Positions 32,340 through 44,226 of a stretch of DNA of 64,000 nt are shown here, one piece after another (position 1 is the stretch's first letter; each line of letters begins with the position of its first letter). The position numbers and the translations under genes were made by a program. The notes beneath the pieces were generated by a model. It saw only the letters and a program-made list of their open reading frames with translations. It had not been told where the DNA came from and searched no databases. Source of the stretch: Brachypterus glaber (taxonomy: Eukaryota; Arthropoda; Insecta; Coleoptera; Kateretidae); contig OY294048.1 of NCBI GenBank assembly GCA_958510825.1, positions 10,681,589-10,745,588 on the forward strand, written 5' to 3'.

Positions 32340-32600
32340 GAAATAGTATATTATTCAACGAGCGTATAATATTTGCTATTAATCAATGAGGGTGAATTTT
32401 CGGACACGAGCCGAAAGGCGAGTGGCCTAATCACCCGAATGATTAATAGCTATTATACGCGAGTAGAATACTATACTTTATCCACGACCGTTTTAAAGTT
32501 TAAACGGTTAATTTTTACAGACCCGTGATTAATAGGCCTATTAATCACGACCGTGGATAATAGTATATTATTCAATGAGTGTATAATATTTGCGCCGAAT
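32340..32600. mobile_element. Foldback repeat around TAGTATATTATTCAACGAG
   Basis: TAGTATATTATTCAACGAGC at 32345 recurs directly at 32563 (TAGTATATTATTCAATGAGT) and inverted near 32445-32475; ATTAATAGGCCTATTAAT is a palindrome at 32530-32547. A composite of nested small palindromes inside the 5' UTR intron of the minus-strand gene. Confidence 0.6.
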
Positions 32601-33420
32601 GATAAATAGTCCTAAATCCGCCGGTGGTGGTAGCCTACCACTGGTAGGTCCAGGGCCGTTGAGAGAAAATTGGGGCCCAGAAAGATTAACCGTATACGCC
32701 CCCCCCCCCCCCCCGACTAAATTAATTTTGAACGCCCCCAAAATTTGTTACCCCTGCAAAAAATGTTGATGACTAAAAAAAGCTCTTCATCCCCAATTTT
32801 TTTTGCCCCTGTCAAAAATTTTTATGACTAAATGACTTTAAAGTCATCGCCCCCAAAATTAATTAACTTTTCCCCGGATTTCAGGATTTGATTGAAATCC
32901 AAGGGCCCCCTCAGAATAAATCTGGGCCATCCGAGCCCCCTCAGAAACTCGGCCTGGGTAGGTCAAATGTCCCACATATTATATGCGACATATACTAAGT
33001 TTATTGGACGAATGTATAAATATGGCACATACTGTAACCACAGAAGTTTAACTGTTCTGTGACTGTAACAGTTCTAAGTTTGGCGGACATGGAAAATCGC
33101 CAATAAAGAATAGAAGTTTGGTTCATTGCATAGCTCTATACTTTGACGCACGGATCTGTGGCTACGGGAAATATGTTTGGAATGTGTGTGCAAGTGGGAG
33201 GCCCGTTGCAGGGACGCACGCCTTATAACGCTTTTGACTGAAAGAGAGCGCAAATGATTCCTCCCCCTTTCGTCGGAGACTTTCTTTTATGCTGAAAACT
33301 ATAACTGAGGTTCAAAGGTATTTAAATAGCTAAACTTCATTCAACGGAATACAAATATCTAATATTTTTCCTTAACTATTAAATAAACGACGACTAACAA
33401 ATAAGAAAAAGATTTTCTTA
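32601..33420. other. 5' UTR intron remainder, no gene
   Basis: Contains a poly-C run near 32700 and transposon-tail-like text (GGGGCCCAG, GGGCCATCCGAGCCCCC). No gene seen. Confidence 0.4.
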
Positions 33421-33834
33421 CCTGAGCTAACCTTTTGCGTTCACCTTGTGTTTTCTGTTAACATGGCTGTAATGCAACGTTGTCATGTTTCAAATGCCAC
33501 ATTTTGTCCGAAAAAATGTCGTTTAAGGTTAAAAACAACATTGGGAAAAAATAACAGCTTAAACAAAAATGAAATAAATATATCTTACTTCTGGTATTTT
33601 AATATTTATAGTTTCTTTTTTATATTTATGAGGTTTAAGTTCAAGACGTGACAACAACGTAGTAATGTTTGGCGGGTATTTAGTTTTTTATCAGTTGGCA
33701 ACAATTCAGTCCGCTTGTGAACTCGTGAACCAACGTGCTTGTTTCAGTGATTTTTTTTCATTTTTTGTGTTGAATCTAGTCAATTTTCGTTTAGTTTCTT
33801 CTCTAATTAGTTAAGCACAAAATCCACATTCAAA
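33421..33834. promoter_or_regulatory. Divergent promoter of the OB-like gene (-) and FKBP39 (+)
   Basis: The minus strand has a strong donor CTCAG|GTAAGA with its exon ending at 33422. The plus strand has an initiator-like TTCAGTC at 33705-33711 some 130 bases before the FKBP39 ATG. Transcription start sites are inferred, not measured. Confidence 0.5.
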
Positions 33835-36800
33835 ATGTTTTGGGGTAAGTGCAATAAATCAATAATAAATGGATTTTAAAACAAATTTCAAAGCCTACCG
33901 GTTCACCACGTGTAGAAAAAATTGAATATTTCTTAGGGTTTGTTTGTCCCAGGAAACCCTTAACCGACGTTTTGGAGTCACTGGGACTTGCTATAAAACT
34001 AAGATATTTTTTAGGTTTAGTACCCACAGGGCTTAAAGACTAAATGTACTGTATATCTAATTGTAAGAACTGGGCTAGTACCAGATACTATTTAACTGTT
34101 TAATTGTTTGACCAATTGCCCGCCCTAGTACCTTTTATGTTCGGACCTCTATTCTTTAGGCATTTAGGTACTTTTTATCTACCTACCTATCTATATTTGA
34201 GTCATTGCATCAAAAACTCTCATTTTCAAAACACTATAAACAGGATTCTCTGTACACAGGTGTCCCCAATCAAAAAAAAGTTTTAGGTATCTGGCACCAA
34301 AAACTCTTCTCACAGATTGACACAGCGTTTTCTGAAGATTAAAAAACCGTTAAGATCAAAGTCATCCCCTGAGCCCTTTTTGAGAAAATGTTTAAAGAGG
34401 CTCAAAGGGGCCTGAATTTAGTTTTCTAAGGATTTCATGAACATGGTTACCTGTATGTGAAAAAAGTTCTTTTAAAAAAAGATAAAGAATTTATTTACAA
34501 ACTGTTTAAATAATTCACTAACTCAAACCCTTATTTACAAAGAAAACAGCATTTTCTAGATAATTTTCTTTGATATTTTTTTATGATTTTTTTTTATTTT
34601 GTTAACTTGCTTTTAAGATATTTAAAATAAAAATAATTTGTTGCATATGAAAAAAAAATTATAACATGAATTTAAAAATGATCACATTTGGAGAACTATT
34701 TATTTTGATCTGTTGGAGCTAGTAAGATAAAAAAATGTTACTTTTTGTTGAATTTAACTAAGAATATTTTATGTAATAACTATTTTTTTTGGAATGGTGT
34801 TTTTTTCACAAAAACCCAAATTATGAATGTTTAAAAAAGGATTGACAATATATTGCATATATGCACAATATCTTAATATTCAACTTTGTTGGAGCTATAA
34901 AAAGGGTTTGAGCTAGCAATAGAACAGTTTTTTTCTTCAGATACCTAAAACTTTTTTTTTATTGGGGACACCTGTTGGTAGATAACTTTAACTATAAACA
35001 GAGATAGTTAGATAAAAAGTACCTGGACTTAAAAGATAGTCCCCATATAGTCATTGCTAACAAAATACCACAGTAGCTTTAATATACAGTGCTGTAGAAA
35101 AATACACTTTTTTCAGAACTTGCTCTGGACTTTTCTGCCCTTAATTTAATGTTAAAAAAATCATGCGGTAATTGGATCGGCATTTAATAGAGAAATATCA
35201 GATAGAGCGTCTTCTAAAATAAAACATAAAAAATAAAAAAATTGCAATTTTTACATCTAGTGTCCCTATTTACATCACCTTCCAAAATCGTTAAAATCTC
35301 GTAACTGTAAGCCCTTTTCTGGTAGGGATCCACAAATTTCCTTCACTATAATGCAATTTTAGGTTTGATTATGGAGCCCCAAAGGCGGTACACCCAACGC
35401 GTTAAAAAAGCATTCCATATATCCATGGCTGCCTTGGATATATCAACAGCAGCAGATGAGCCAGCACAAGTAATGTGCGGTTTTGAAGGAAGAAATTACT
35501 TGTTATGCACATTGAGGAAAGGTGAAGTCAACCAGTGTCCTTTAGATTTGAATTTTGAGGTAAATAATTATTTTATACTCTTTACGATACTAATTTCTCA
35601 AATTCATAAATCATTATTGTCGAGGTTTTAGTTCATAAGTTCCTGCTCATACAATACAGTGCGATTATAAAGTGCCAAACAGTTTGAAAAGAAAATACTC
35701 TTTGTTTGAAGCCACGCCTCTGTTAGAGTTGTACGCGACAAGGCCATGTGATTGCTACGTACAACAGCTCGGTGGCCAGTAAAATGCACACAGCTTTCTT
35801 GCAGTTTACTCATCGCTAATGCCAGTTTTGCATTAAAAAGTGTTCGGCACTTTATAATCGCACGGTATATGACATACATACTTAAGCCAGTGCATTTTTT
35901 TGTGTACTTTAAAACGGAATGTCCGATTCAAGGCATTCCTAAAGGATTAAGGACGTAGCTGTATGAAAAGAATTAAAGTCCAATATATTCCGAAACCGAG
36001 CACCCCAGATTTTACTGTTGATAGTTTTATAATGTGTAGATATTCCTACTAACAGGATTAACTCTTAGTTTGCGTTGGCAGTTCTCTTAAACTTAATGTC
36101 TGTTCAGCGTGTATAATCTTCATGGCTTGTTTGATTTGCCAGGTTGGAAACGAAGTATCTTTCGCGGCTAACGGAAAATGTCACGTACATCTGACCGGTT
36201 TTCTAAATGAAGAATTTCCCGTGGAAGATGAAGATGATTCTTCTGATGCCGAGGAAGAGGAAGTAGTCACCAAAGAATCGAAAAAACGTCAGAAGAAAGC
36301 ACTGGAAAATGGACTGCCAAAAAAGAAGGCCAAGCAAGAATTGGTCTCTTCCAGTGCTAATAAAGGTAACAATAATATCACACTCAGGTGCCCTGAGTCA
36401 GGGCCAGTTTATCAATGTGCAGCTTAAATCTTTCTAGGCTTTTTAAATTCTAAGAACTAAGAAAAAAAATTAAGCCTGGTACTCCCTTACAAAAAATAGG
36501 GGTATGTTACCTAAATGTAATATAGGACAATAAATCATGAAATTTATAAAAATATTGCTGCTAAAAAAAAACAAGGCTTTCCAAGTAAATTTAGAAGTAA
36601 TAATTTTATAAAATGCTTAAATTATACTGTCCTTCTTAGTTAAAACGTCTTGGGTACATTTTTGTTCGTCATATCTGCATATACCAGTTGTTCTTCAGTT
36701 AAGTGCCATATTTATCTATTCTATTTATTTTATTTATTTATTTGTACAAAAATAACCAATGTACATTTTATAGTGCACTATGAACTAAGAGTTTGTGTGT

Positions 36801-39800
36801 GCACTCCAAATATCATAAAAAAAAAAGAATTCTTAAGATTAATTACATTATGAAGTTATAAAATTACACTTAAATTGTTAACACATAAAAATATTACATT
36901 ATGATTAAATACATATGTAGTCTTAACAGTATTAAGTTTTAAACCATGGTAAGATACTGATTATCACGTTATTATTACGTTTAATCCAAGATTGGACATT
37001 ATTTTTAATGATTTTGTATTTTTTGTTTTTCAAGTTTTGAGGTAGGAAATTAATTATCTTGGGAAGTATATATAAATAATGTCTTTGGGATGCAGAAAAA
37101 TGCATTATTGGTACTGTAAGACCATTATTACTAGCAAGTCTTGTATTTACAATATGTTCTATTGGGTTTGTTATTGTTTGATTTTTACAATGAAATTTTA
37201 TAATATTATTAATGTATAATTGTCTGATATTTAGTAGACCAGATTCTTTAAAAAGATCATCTGTGGGGTGAAGCCTATTTTTAAACAAAATAATTTTTAA
37301 TATATACTTTTGTATAATGAAAAGGGGAGATAGTACACTATTACATGCCGCTCCCCAGACTATAATTCCATAGGTTAATGACGATTGTACAAGTGCATAA
37401 TAAATCTGAAATAATACCTTTTTTGAAACAATTTGTCTCAACAAATAAAATTTGTATAGTATTTTTCGTAAGTTATTAACTAAAAAATCTATATGAGATT
37501 TCCATCTCATGGACCTATCCAGATGTACACCCAGATATTTTACTTCCTCTTCTGGTTCAATTAATAAGTCACACTTGCATTTGTTGTGCTTAAAAGTACA
37601 TTCAGAGTCATGTATCTTTAAGCTGTATCTGGGAATACCTCTGGTAGTCCATGTAAACGGAAGATAATGAGATTTAGCTACATTTAATGTAAGTAAATTA
37701 CTATCAAGCCAAAGCTTTATTTTTCTCATGATTTCTTCTGACCTATCGAAGGCCTCCCTCCATGTACTTCCCCTGATTAAGATTACTGTGTCATCTGCGT
37801 GGCAGATAATTTTGACTTCGGAACTAATATTTAGTAAACTATTGACGTAAATCAGGAAAAGTACAGGGCCTAGAACTGTGCCCTGTGGAACACCGGACTC
37901 CAGCACATGTTCATCACCTAGAATATCATTGAGTCTGACTCGCTGTGTCCTATCTGCAAGATATGACGCAAACAGGTCATACACAACTCCATTGATTCCC
38001 AAGTGACGAAGTTTTGACAGTAGGATCCGGTGGTCCACAGTGTCAAAGGCCTTCGACAGGTCAAGAAAAATCGCTAGTGCTTTATAGCCGTTATTTAAGT
38101 TATTCAGTACAAATTCAGTCACACCGCCTACAGCATCTTCAGTGCTGGAACTCTTTTTAAAGCCATATTGGTATTTAGAGATAATCTCATTTTTATTTAA
38201 GTATTTCCATAATCGATTTATTATACATTTTTCTGTAAGTTTACTGAGTGTACTAGTAATGGCTATTGGTCTATAATTTCCCATATTTAGTTTGTCTCCA
38301 GATTTGAAAATAGGTATGATTGTAGCGCATTTAAAAATTTTTGGGAAGGTTCCAGCACGAAAGACGCAGTTAATCATGTGCAATAGTGGTTTTAATAAAA
38401 TGTTTTTGTTATTTTTTATTATTTCAGAAGAGATACCATCCTCCCCCCTTGAGTTATTTTTTAGAGAACTTATTTCTTTTATTAATTCATTTTCAGTTAT
38501 CAAGTCGAGAGTCATGGTATCTTCACAAGTTTTTTCTTGCGGTTTATTATTAGTTTTTTTAATTTTTTGTGATAGTGTTCTCCCTATTGTACTAAAATAT
38601 TTGTTTAATTCATTTGCTATATTTATAGGTTTGTTAATCTCAACCCCATCTTTTCCCCTAACCTTCCTAATATATTGCTTTTCTTTTCCTCCACCTGTAA
38701 TATCACTTCTCCCAAGTAAGAACATCCTAACTTTACTTTATTCCTAACAGAATCACTTAAGTTTATTGTCCTATATTCAGAAATAACGAGTTTCCAAACG
38801 CAGATACAAGTATATGCAGATAAGCCGAAAATTGGACTTTTTAACTAAAAAGCGGTCCGGGTCCTTTTTAACCAACTTCCAAAAAAGAAGTATGTTATCA
38901 ATTCGACGTGTGACTTCGTTTTTTTTTTAATGTTTGATCACGCATAACTTTGGAATGGATAAACGGAATTGAATGAAACTTTTTGCAACTTAAAGAGGGC
39001 ATTCATGAGGTGGTCCCGTTTTAATTTGACACTCGGATAATGCCGGATAAATCCAATAATTTTAACTAAATTTCATTTAAAAACGGCTTAATTTGGTTCT
39101 AATATCCACCAAATTTTTAGAGAAATATCGGATAAGCCGGATAACTTGATTAAGGAGTCACTCAACTATTACGACATACTAAAAACCTTTTAAATGCCGC
39201 TAAACTTGATTCTGTGGACCTGTAATATTAAAATACCAAAAGAAAATGATAAAATTTGTGATTATACCATAAGGCGTTATTTGATTATTACTTAACGCTT
39301 AAAGTTTAACAAAGATTTTTTTTAGTATTTTGTTTAAAATAAGGTTGGGCGCTGAAACAAAAATATTACTAAATTAATTTTTTAGAAATGTATCTTAGTG
39401 AGTTGTGACGTTAGCAGCTTGCCAAAACAAATATAATTTAGCTTAGATGATGTTACATATCTCCAAGTTATTTGTCTCTAAAAAGTAAAAAATAACTTTT
39501 AACAAAAAAAAAATGAACTAAAAAGTAAAAAATAAAGAATAAGTCGGTGCCATTTTCACAGCAAATAATTAAACAACAAAAATAATTTTTAGTATTTAAT
39601 TTAAGGAATGGTGAAATTGGCACCAACTTATTCTTTATTTTTCACTTTTTAGAGACATAGAAGTCGGTTAATTTTTTTTTTGTTAAAAGTTTTTATTTTT
39701 AAATGTTATTGTAAATATTGTTTTCTCTATTACAGAAGATGACTCATCGGATGATGATTCATCAGATGACAGTGATGTTGACATGGGAAAATTGCTAAAT

Positions 39801-42800
39801 TCGACAGTGGAAGAAGACAGTGATGATGATAGTTTTGCTGTTGAAGAAGCTGAAGATAGCGATGCTAACGATGGAGAAGAGGAGGAAGATGAGGTAAATT
39901 AAATGGTTAAAAACAAAATTATGAAAAAAAAAATCATATAATAGTATCTTCCTACGACCACCTATGAAAACAACAAATTTCACGATTTAGAGAAAAAGAA
40001 AGTGTCATATTTCATACGCGTGCGAAATAATATACATGTGTGGGAAAGCAAAGCTAACCTGAAATGATTTCAATAAATTAAATCGACTTAATCAAATAAG
40101 GGAACGTTCAAGTATTACGTAACGCAAATTTTGATAATAATAAGCTATAGTGGGTATTAGACAAAGACAAAAACACATTAGGTGTGTAAAATTTACTCCG
40201 CCATTTTTATCTTTTAAACGTAAAAATTTGTAAACAAAAACAAAACCTCGAAAAGGTTTTTCAAATTTTTACAAGTCTTTACAAAACAAGTAATTTTTAA
40301 GTTAAAAATTTTAAAACTATAAACAAAATAAAACTATAAAGACACGCAAATACCAAAAACAACGCCACAAACAAAATATCACCAATTATTCGTTTTCACA
40401 ACAAAATGACAGAGTACAGCGTTGTCGGACCTCCTACCCATGCAAATTTACGTTTGCTTGCATTTAAACGGTTTGAATGTAAATTTATGCTGTCTTTGAG
40501 TGTTCTTATTAAAATTTGTAGCAAAATATTGGAAATTTATTGGTTTTTATAATTAAAAATTATACGGTTGAAATATTGTTGGCAACGTAGAACCGCCATT
40601 TTTACCGTTTAGATGTCAATTTTCTATCTATTGTTATAACGCAGCGCAGAAACCTGCGCAAACGTTTATTTCCTCTATATATTCTCTACCTATGTGGTTG
40701 CAACGCGTACTTTGGTACAAAATATTTTTGAATTTTATGTTTTTGAGACATTTTTATCTTGTTTTTCTAGAATGCAGAGGAGGAGGAGGAAGACAACGAC
40801 GATGATGACGAGGAGGAAGATAAAGATTCGGATGAAGAGGAGGAAGTAGAAGCACCAAAAGGAAAACAACCAAAAGTATGTTAAAAGAAAATACTGCTGC
40901 CAACAAAAGAATGCTTTCCCCTGTAGACTTAGGTTCACTAACCCTTTAACTGCGGCATTTTTCCGCGTTAAATGTACATATATTTATTTATTTTATTGAT
41001 ATTTTATACAACACTGTTTCATGAAGAGTCCCAAATAAGTATGCTTGTGCTAGGCGCTCTCCAATAATTTTGAGAAGCGAAATAGTAGGAAATTATATTT
41101 TCCTATGTCACTCCATAAGTTAACAAACATTCAGAAAAGTACTATTTTCCGGGAGACCTGTATACTATTTTATTTGCAACTGTTTTTATTTAAACATAAA
41201 GTACCTTACTAATTTTTTTGAAATTTACCAAAGTTTGAATTCAAATGAAGAAAATAATACTATAATAGGTACTTTGTTTTTTAGTTCTTTTCATATTTAC
41301 CACAAATCATTTTTCGTGCATTTTACAAGAAAAACAGTCATATAAAAGATTCACATACGCTTAACCCAAAAAACATTTGTTGATAGCTCACAAGGCACCG
41401 TTTATAACATTTGTTATTCTTCTCAGTCCCAAAAGTAAAAAACATTGATAAAACTGTACAATTTAAGTCTTTTAAACAAAATGTATTAGATTATATTCTT
41501 GCATATTATGACAAACGCAATTCAGCCATCTTGCTTCACGGTGGCGCCATCTAGCGGAAATTACTGATTTATGATGCAAACCAGTAATATTTAGTTTACA
41601 GATCTATCACGTACTTCCCGAGCTTAATTAATACATGTAATATATGTATTACATATACAGTTGTGAATAAAAATAAATATTAACTTCTTGGTATCATTGT
41701 AAAGAGAAAAAAATAATCTTTTTAATAATATCGACGAGCCATAGACATAATTAAGCAAATATTCGAGTAAAAGCAAAAAATGTGTTTTCCAAGTAAAGTT
41801 TTCTTGTAAAATTAAAAGTAAACAATTTTTTTAATGATTCGTATTTTTCTACCAATATTTAATCCAAAACGAATAGATTTTTTTATCTGAAAAGTCATAC
41901 AAAAAAAAATTTATGGCAAAAGCTGTCAAAATTTGACAAAAACTTAGGATAACACACAGAATTTAATGGAGAATCCAAATATGTAAAAATATACAGGGTG
42001 TTCCATTAAAAAATCAAAAGTAGGGATCGTTTCCGGTTATACCAGAAGTGAAAAAAAATTCATTAGTTGATATAATTTAAAATATGGACACCCTTTAAAT
42101 TTCCAACTTTTATCTCTAGGAAATAGTAAATGTTAATGCGTAGCATTACAAATCTTCATGGCTTGTTTAACATAGTCTTTACGTTTTTAGATGAACGGAA
42201 TCGCAAAGAAACCAGAAAACGAAAAACTAAGTAAAAAACAGAGGAAACTTGAAGAACAGAACAAGAAGGAACAGAAATCTCCAAAATCCGAGAAAAAAGA
42301 ACAGTCAAAAAAACGTACCCTTCAGGGTGGAGTAATAGTTGAGGATTTGTTAGAAGGACAAGGTCAACCTGCCAAAAATGGAAGATTTGTTTCTGTAAGT
42401 ATTAACCCTATTCCCATTTAGGAACACTGGGCATTAAGACCCCCTGAAATCTTTAATAACAGGTTCAAAAAAAGGTTTGATTCCCCAGATGAGATGAATA
42501 TTTCTATACATTCGTTATTGAGGTCGCTGAATCCGAATCTGGGGTTGGTTTGACTCGGCCAGGTTGCATTTCGTTACTAACCTTAAAAAAGAAATGCAAC
42601 CTGACCGAGTCAAACCAATCCCAGATTTGGATTCAGCGACACCAAAAACGTATAGAAATTTTTGTCTCATCTGGGTATTCAGACCTTTTTTTGTGTACCC
42701 TGGTAGAAAAGTACATAAATCTAACTTAACATAACATTAGATTAGTGACATTTTTATGTTTAGTCTCAAACGTTATACAAAAACGTTGTAAAATATATAA

Positions 42801-44226
42801 ATCTAACCTTAAAAACTAACGTTTGACAAAAACGTTACAAAATATATAAATCTAACCTTAAAAATTAACGTTTGACAAAAACGTTATAAAATATATAAAT
42901 CTAATCTTAAAAACTAACGTTTGACCAAAACGTTATAAAATACATAAATCTAACGTTATTTTCCTAACCAAATTCTAACCTTTTTCTAACTTTAAATATT
43001 TTTTTAATTTTCATTATTAATACGTAAACTATAGTAGAAAATACTCATTTCAGACAGCTATGTGCCTAGGTTTGGTAATTATTTATTATTTCTATAATAA
43101 ATTAAAAAAAATATCCCCCAAAAGTCAAAATTATAGTAAGTCTGGCAACGCTGTCCTAGAATTGTAAAAATATTTTAAGATTCTGAATGTATAAATAAAT
43201 ATTAACTAAATAAATATAGTTTTTCTGAGAGGTATACGTATTTATCGAAGTATAACAGCATATTACACTCAAAATATTTAGGGCCACCTGAAATTATGGC
43301 TATTTTATAAAAAAATGCAACAAAATTATGTTTAAAAATATTATGATTGCTAAAATATATTAAGATTTATTTATGATGCAGGTAGAAATTTCCTAGTTAC
43401 CCACGCCCCCTCCGAAAGTTAGAAATTAAACGTACTTATAACGTATTTCTAACTTAAAAATCTAACGTTAGATTAACATTTGTAAGTAACGTTAGATTCT
43501 AACGTTAAAAAGCGGGACATTTGCACATATTTTATAACGTACTTTTATACAGTTTTCTAACATTAGAAAAACGTTATTCTAACGTTAAATTTCTACTAGG
43601 ATAATTATTAAAAAAATATATATTTATTTCAGGTATATTATGAAGGAAGACTGAAATCTAATAATAAAATGTTTGATTCGTCGAAAAAAGGTGCCGGTTT
43701 CAGTTTCAAACTGGGTAATGGTGACGTAATCAAAGCCTGGGACGTTGGTATAGCAGGAATGAAACAGGGAGGCAAAAGAAGGATAACTTGCCCACCTAAC
43801 ATGGCGTAAGTTCAATATTATACAATAGCGCAGGCGCTGTGAATACACAGCGCCTGCGCTAGAATACGGTGGTTTCAAATTTTCCAAAATTTTCAAAAAT
43901 CGTCCTAGACAAAAAATTCTTGGATATAGATTTGTTTCATGACGAAATAAGCAACTTTTTTTAATGTCCGTATGTCTGTCCGTCCGAGGTCACGATCCTA
44001 AAAAAAAATAAATTTTTCCTTTTTCAGAAAAAGATTTTTTTTTTAATGTAAAAAATTCTTATTTTTTTTCTGTTATTTTATATGGAAGATATGCTTTTTT
44101 CGGCAGTGCTCAGTATTTTTAAATTTTTTGACTTTTTTTTTCAGATATGGGCAAAGGGGATCACCTCCAGCTATTCCTGCAAACTCTACATTAGTATTTG
44201 AGGTAGATTTAAGGAAAGTTAATTAA
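33835..44226 (+). CDS. Fkbp39: FKBP39: nucleoplasmin-like peptidyl-prolyl isomerase
   Basis: Nuclear/nucleolar histone-chaperone-like immunophilin. Eight exons join in frame: 33835-33844, 35363-35559, 36143-36365, 39736-39893, 40771-40875, 42191-42394, 43633-43805 and 44145-44226, giving 383 residues. Order: N-terminal nucleoplasmin-like domain (MFWGLIMEPQRRYTQ, through FPVEDEDD); long acidic tracts (EDDSSDDDSSDDSD, AEEEEEDNDDDDEEEDKDSD), each in its own exon; a Lys-rich linker (KLSKKQRKLEEQNKKEQK); and a C-terminal FKBP domain. FKBP active-site residues are present: YYEGRL, FDSS, FSFKLG, DVIKAWDVG, AYGQRG, PAIP, LVFEVDL, so isomerase activity and FK506 binding are plausible. Length and layout match insect FKBP39. 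Introns carry several MITEs and a LINE (intron 3). Confidence 0.96.
34256..34975. mobile_element. 720-bp TIR element (ACAGGTGTCCCCAAT ends), FKBP39 intron 1
   Basis: ACAGGTGTCCCCAAT followed by AAAAGTTTTAGGTATCTG at the left; exact inverse at 34938-34975, about 37 bp with one mismatch. No reading frame of note inside; non-autonomous. Confidence 0.85.
35655..35867. mobile_element. MITE with GTGCGATTATAAAGTGCC ends, FKBP39 intron 2
   Basis: GTGCGATTATAAAGTGCC at 35659-35676 and its inverse at 35845-35863. About 210 bp, no coding frame. Confidence 0.8.
36710..38830 (-). mobile_element. LINE (CR1/jockey group), 5'-truncated, FKBP39 intron 3
   Basis: Antisense to the host gene. Ends 3' in an (AAAT)n tail at 36710-36743 and is truncated 5' near 38830, where a frame before the long open frame still reads INLSDSVRNKVKL. 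Only the second half of the polymerase ORF is present. Confidence 0.8.
36932..38725 (-). CDS. LINE reverse transcriptase, intact 597-aa open frame
   Basis: Non-LTR reverse transcriptase that would copy the element RNA at a nicked target. Motifs in order: IIPIFKSGDK and NYRPIAI, YQYGFKKSSSTEDAV, the catalytic-Asp block AIFLDLSKAFDTVDH, GVPQGTVLGPVLFLIYVNS, the C motif CHADDTVIL, and KYLGVHLDRSMRWKSHI. The C motif is usually F/Y-A-D-D; here the first residue is His, next to both Asp residues, which may lower activity. The endonuclease domain is missing because of 5' truncation. The frame is open throughout, so insertion is likely recent. Confidence 0.9.
   Translation of the reverse strand: MFLLGRSDITGGGKEKQYIRKVRGKDGVEINKPINIANELNKYFSTIGRTLSQKIKKTNNKPQEKTCEDTMTLDLITENELIKEISSLKNNSRGEDGISSEIIKNNKNILLKPLLHMINCVFRAGTFPKIFKCATIIPIFKSGDKLNMGNYRPIAITSTLSKLTEKCIINRLWKYLNKNEIISKYQYGFKKSSSTEDAVGGVTEFVLNNLNNGYKALAIFLDLSKAFDTVDHRILLSKLRHLGINGVVYDLFASYLADRTQRVRLNDILGDEHVLESGVPQGTVLGPVLFLIYVNSLLNISSEVKIICHADDTVILIRGSTWREAFDRSEEIMRKIKLWLDSNLLTLNVAKSHYLPFTWTTRGIPRYSLKIHDSECTFKHNKCKCDLLIEPEEEVKYLGVHLDRSMRWKSHIDFLVNNLRKILYKFYLLRQIVSKKVLFQIYYALVQSSLTYGIIVWGAACNSVLSPLFIIQKYILKIILFKNRLHPTDDLFKESGLLNIRQLYINNIIKFHCKNQTITNPIEHIVNTRLASNNGLTVPIMHFSASQRHYLYILPKIINFLPQNLKNKKYKIIKNNVQSWIKRNNNVIISILPWFKT
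39474..39695. mobile_element. Small foldback (GTCTCTAAAAAGT ends)
   Basis: GTCTCTAAAAAGTAAAAAATA and AATAAGTCGGTGCCA at 39474-39555 are mirrored at 39615-39660. It ends about 40 bases before FKBP39 exon 4. Confidence 0.6.
40876..42190. other. Fkbp39: FKBP39 intron 5
   Basis: No gene. At 41993-42120 there is a degraded hairpin element beginning TACAGGGTGTTCCATT, related to the MITE at 25793. Confidence 0.5.
42465..42695. mobile_element. Hairpin MITE (GATTCAGCGAC group), FKBP39 intron 6
   Basis: CAGATGAGA, GGTCGCTGAATCCGAATCTG and TTTGACTCGGCCAGGTTGCA are mirrored by TGCAACCTGACCGAGTCAAA, CAGATTTGGATTCAGCGAC and CATCTGGG. Shares the GATTCAGCGAC block with the element at 3287. Confidence 0.75.
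42700..43612. mobile_element. AACGTT-rich element with a 57-bp minisatellite, FKBP39 intron 6
   Basis: Left end CTGGTAGAAA, right end TTTCTACTAGG. At 42770-42950 a unit of about 57 bases (AACGTTTGACAAAAACGTT then AAATATATAAATCTAACCTT) is repeated three to four times, and many inverted AACGTTAGA motifs fill 43420-43600. A solo right end occurs at 15178-15206. Confidence 0.6.
43826..43861. repeat. GC-rich perfect hairpin just after FKBP39 exon 7
   Basis: TAGCGCAGGCGCTGTG, a 4-base loop AATA, then its exact complement. It starts 21 bases after the exon 7 donor and could affect splicing; more likely it is part of a small mobile element. Confidence 0.7.

Noticed and set aside
42770..42950. CRISPR-like array
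   Set aside because: Regular AT-rich units have no distinct spacers and lie in a eukaryotic intron; it is a minisatellite.
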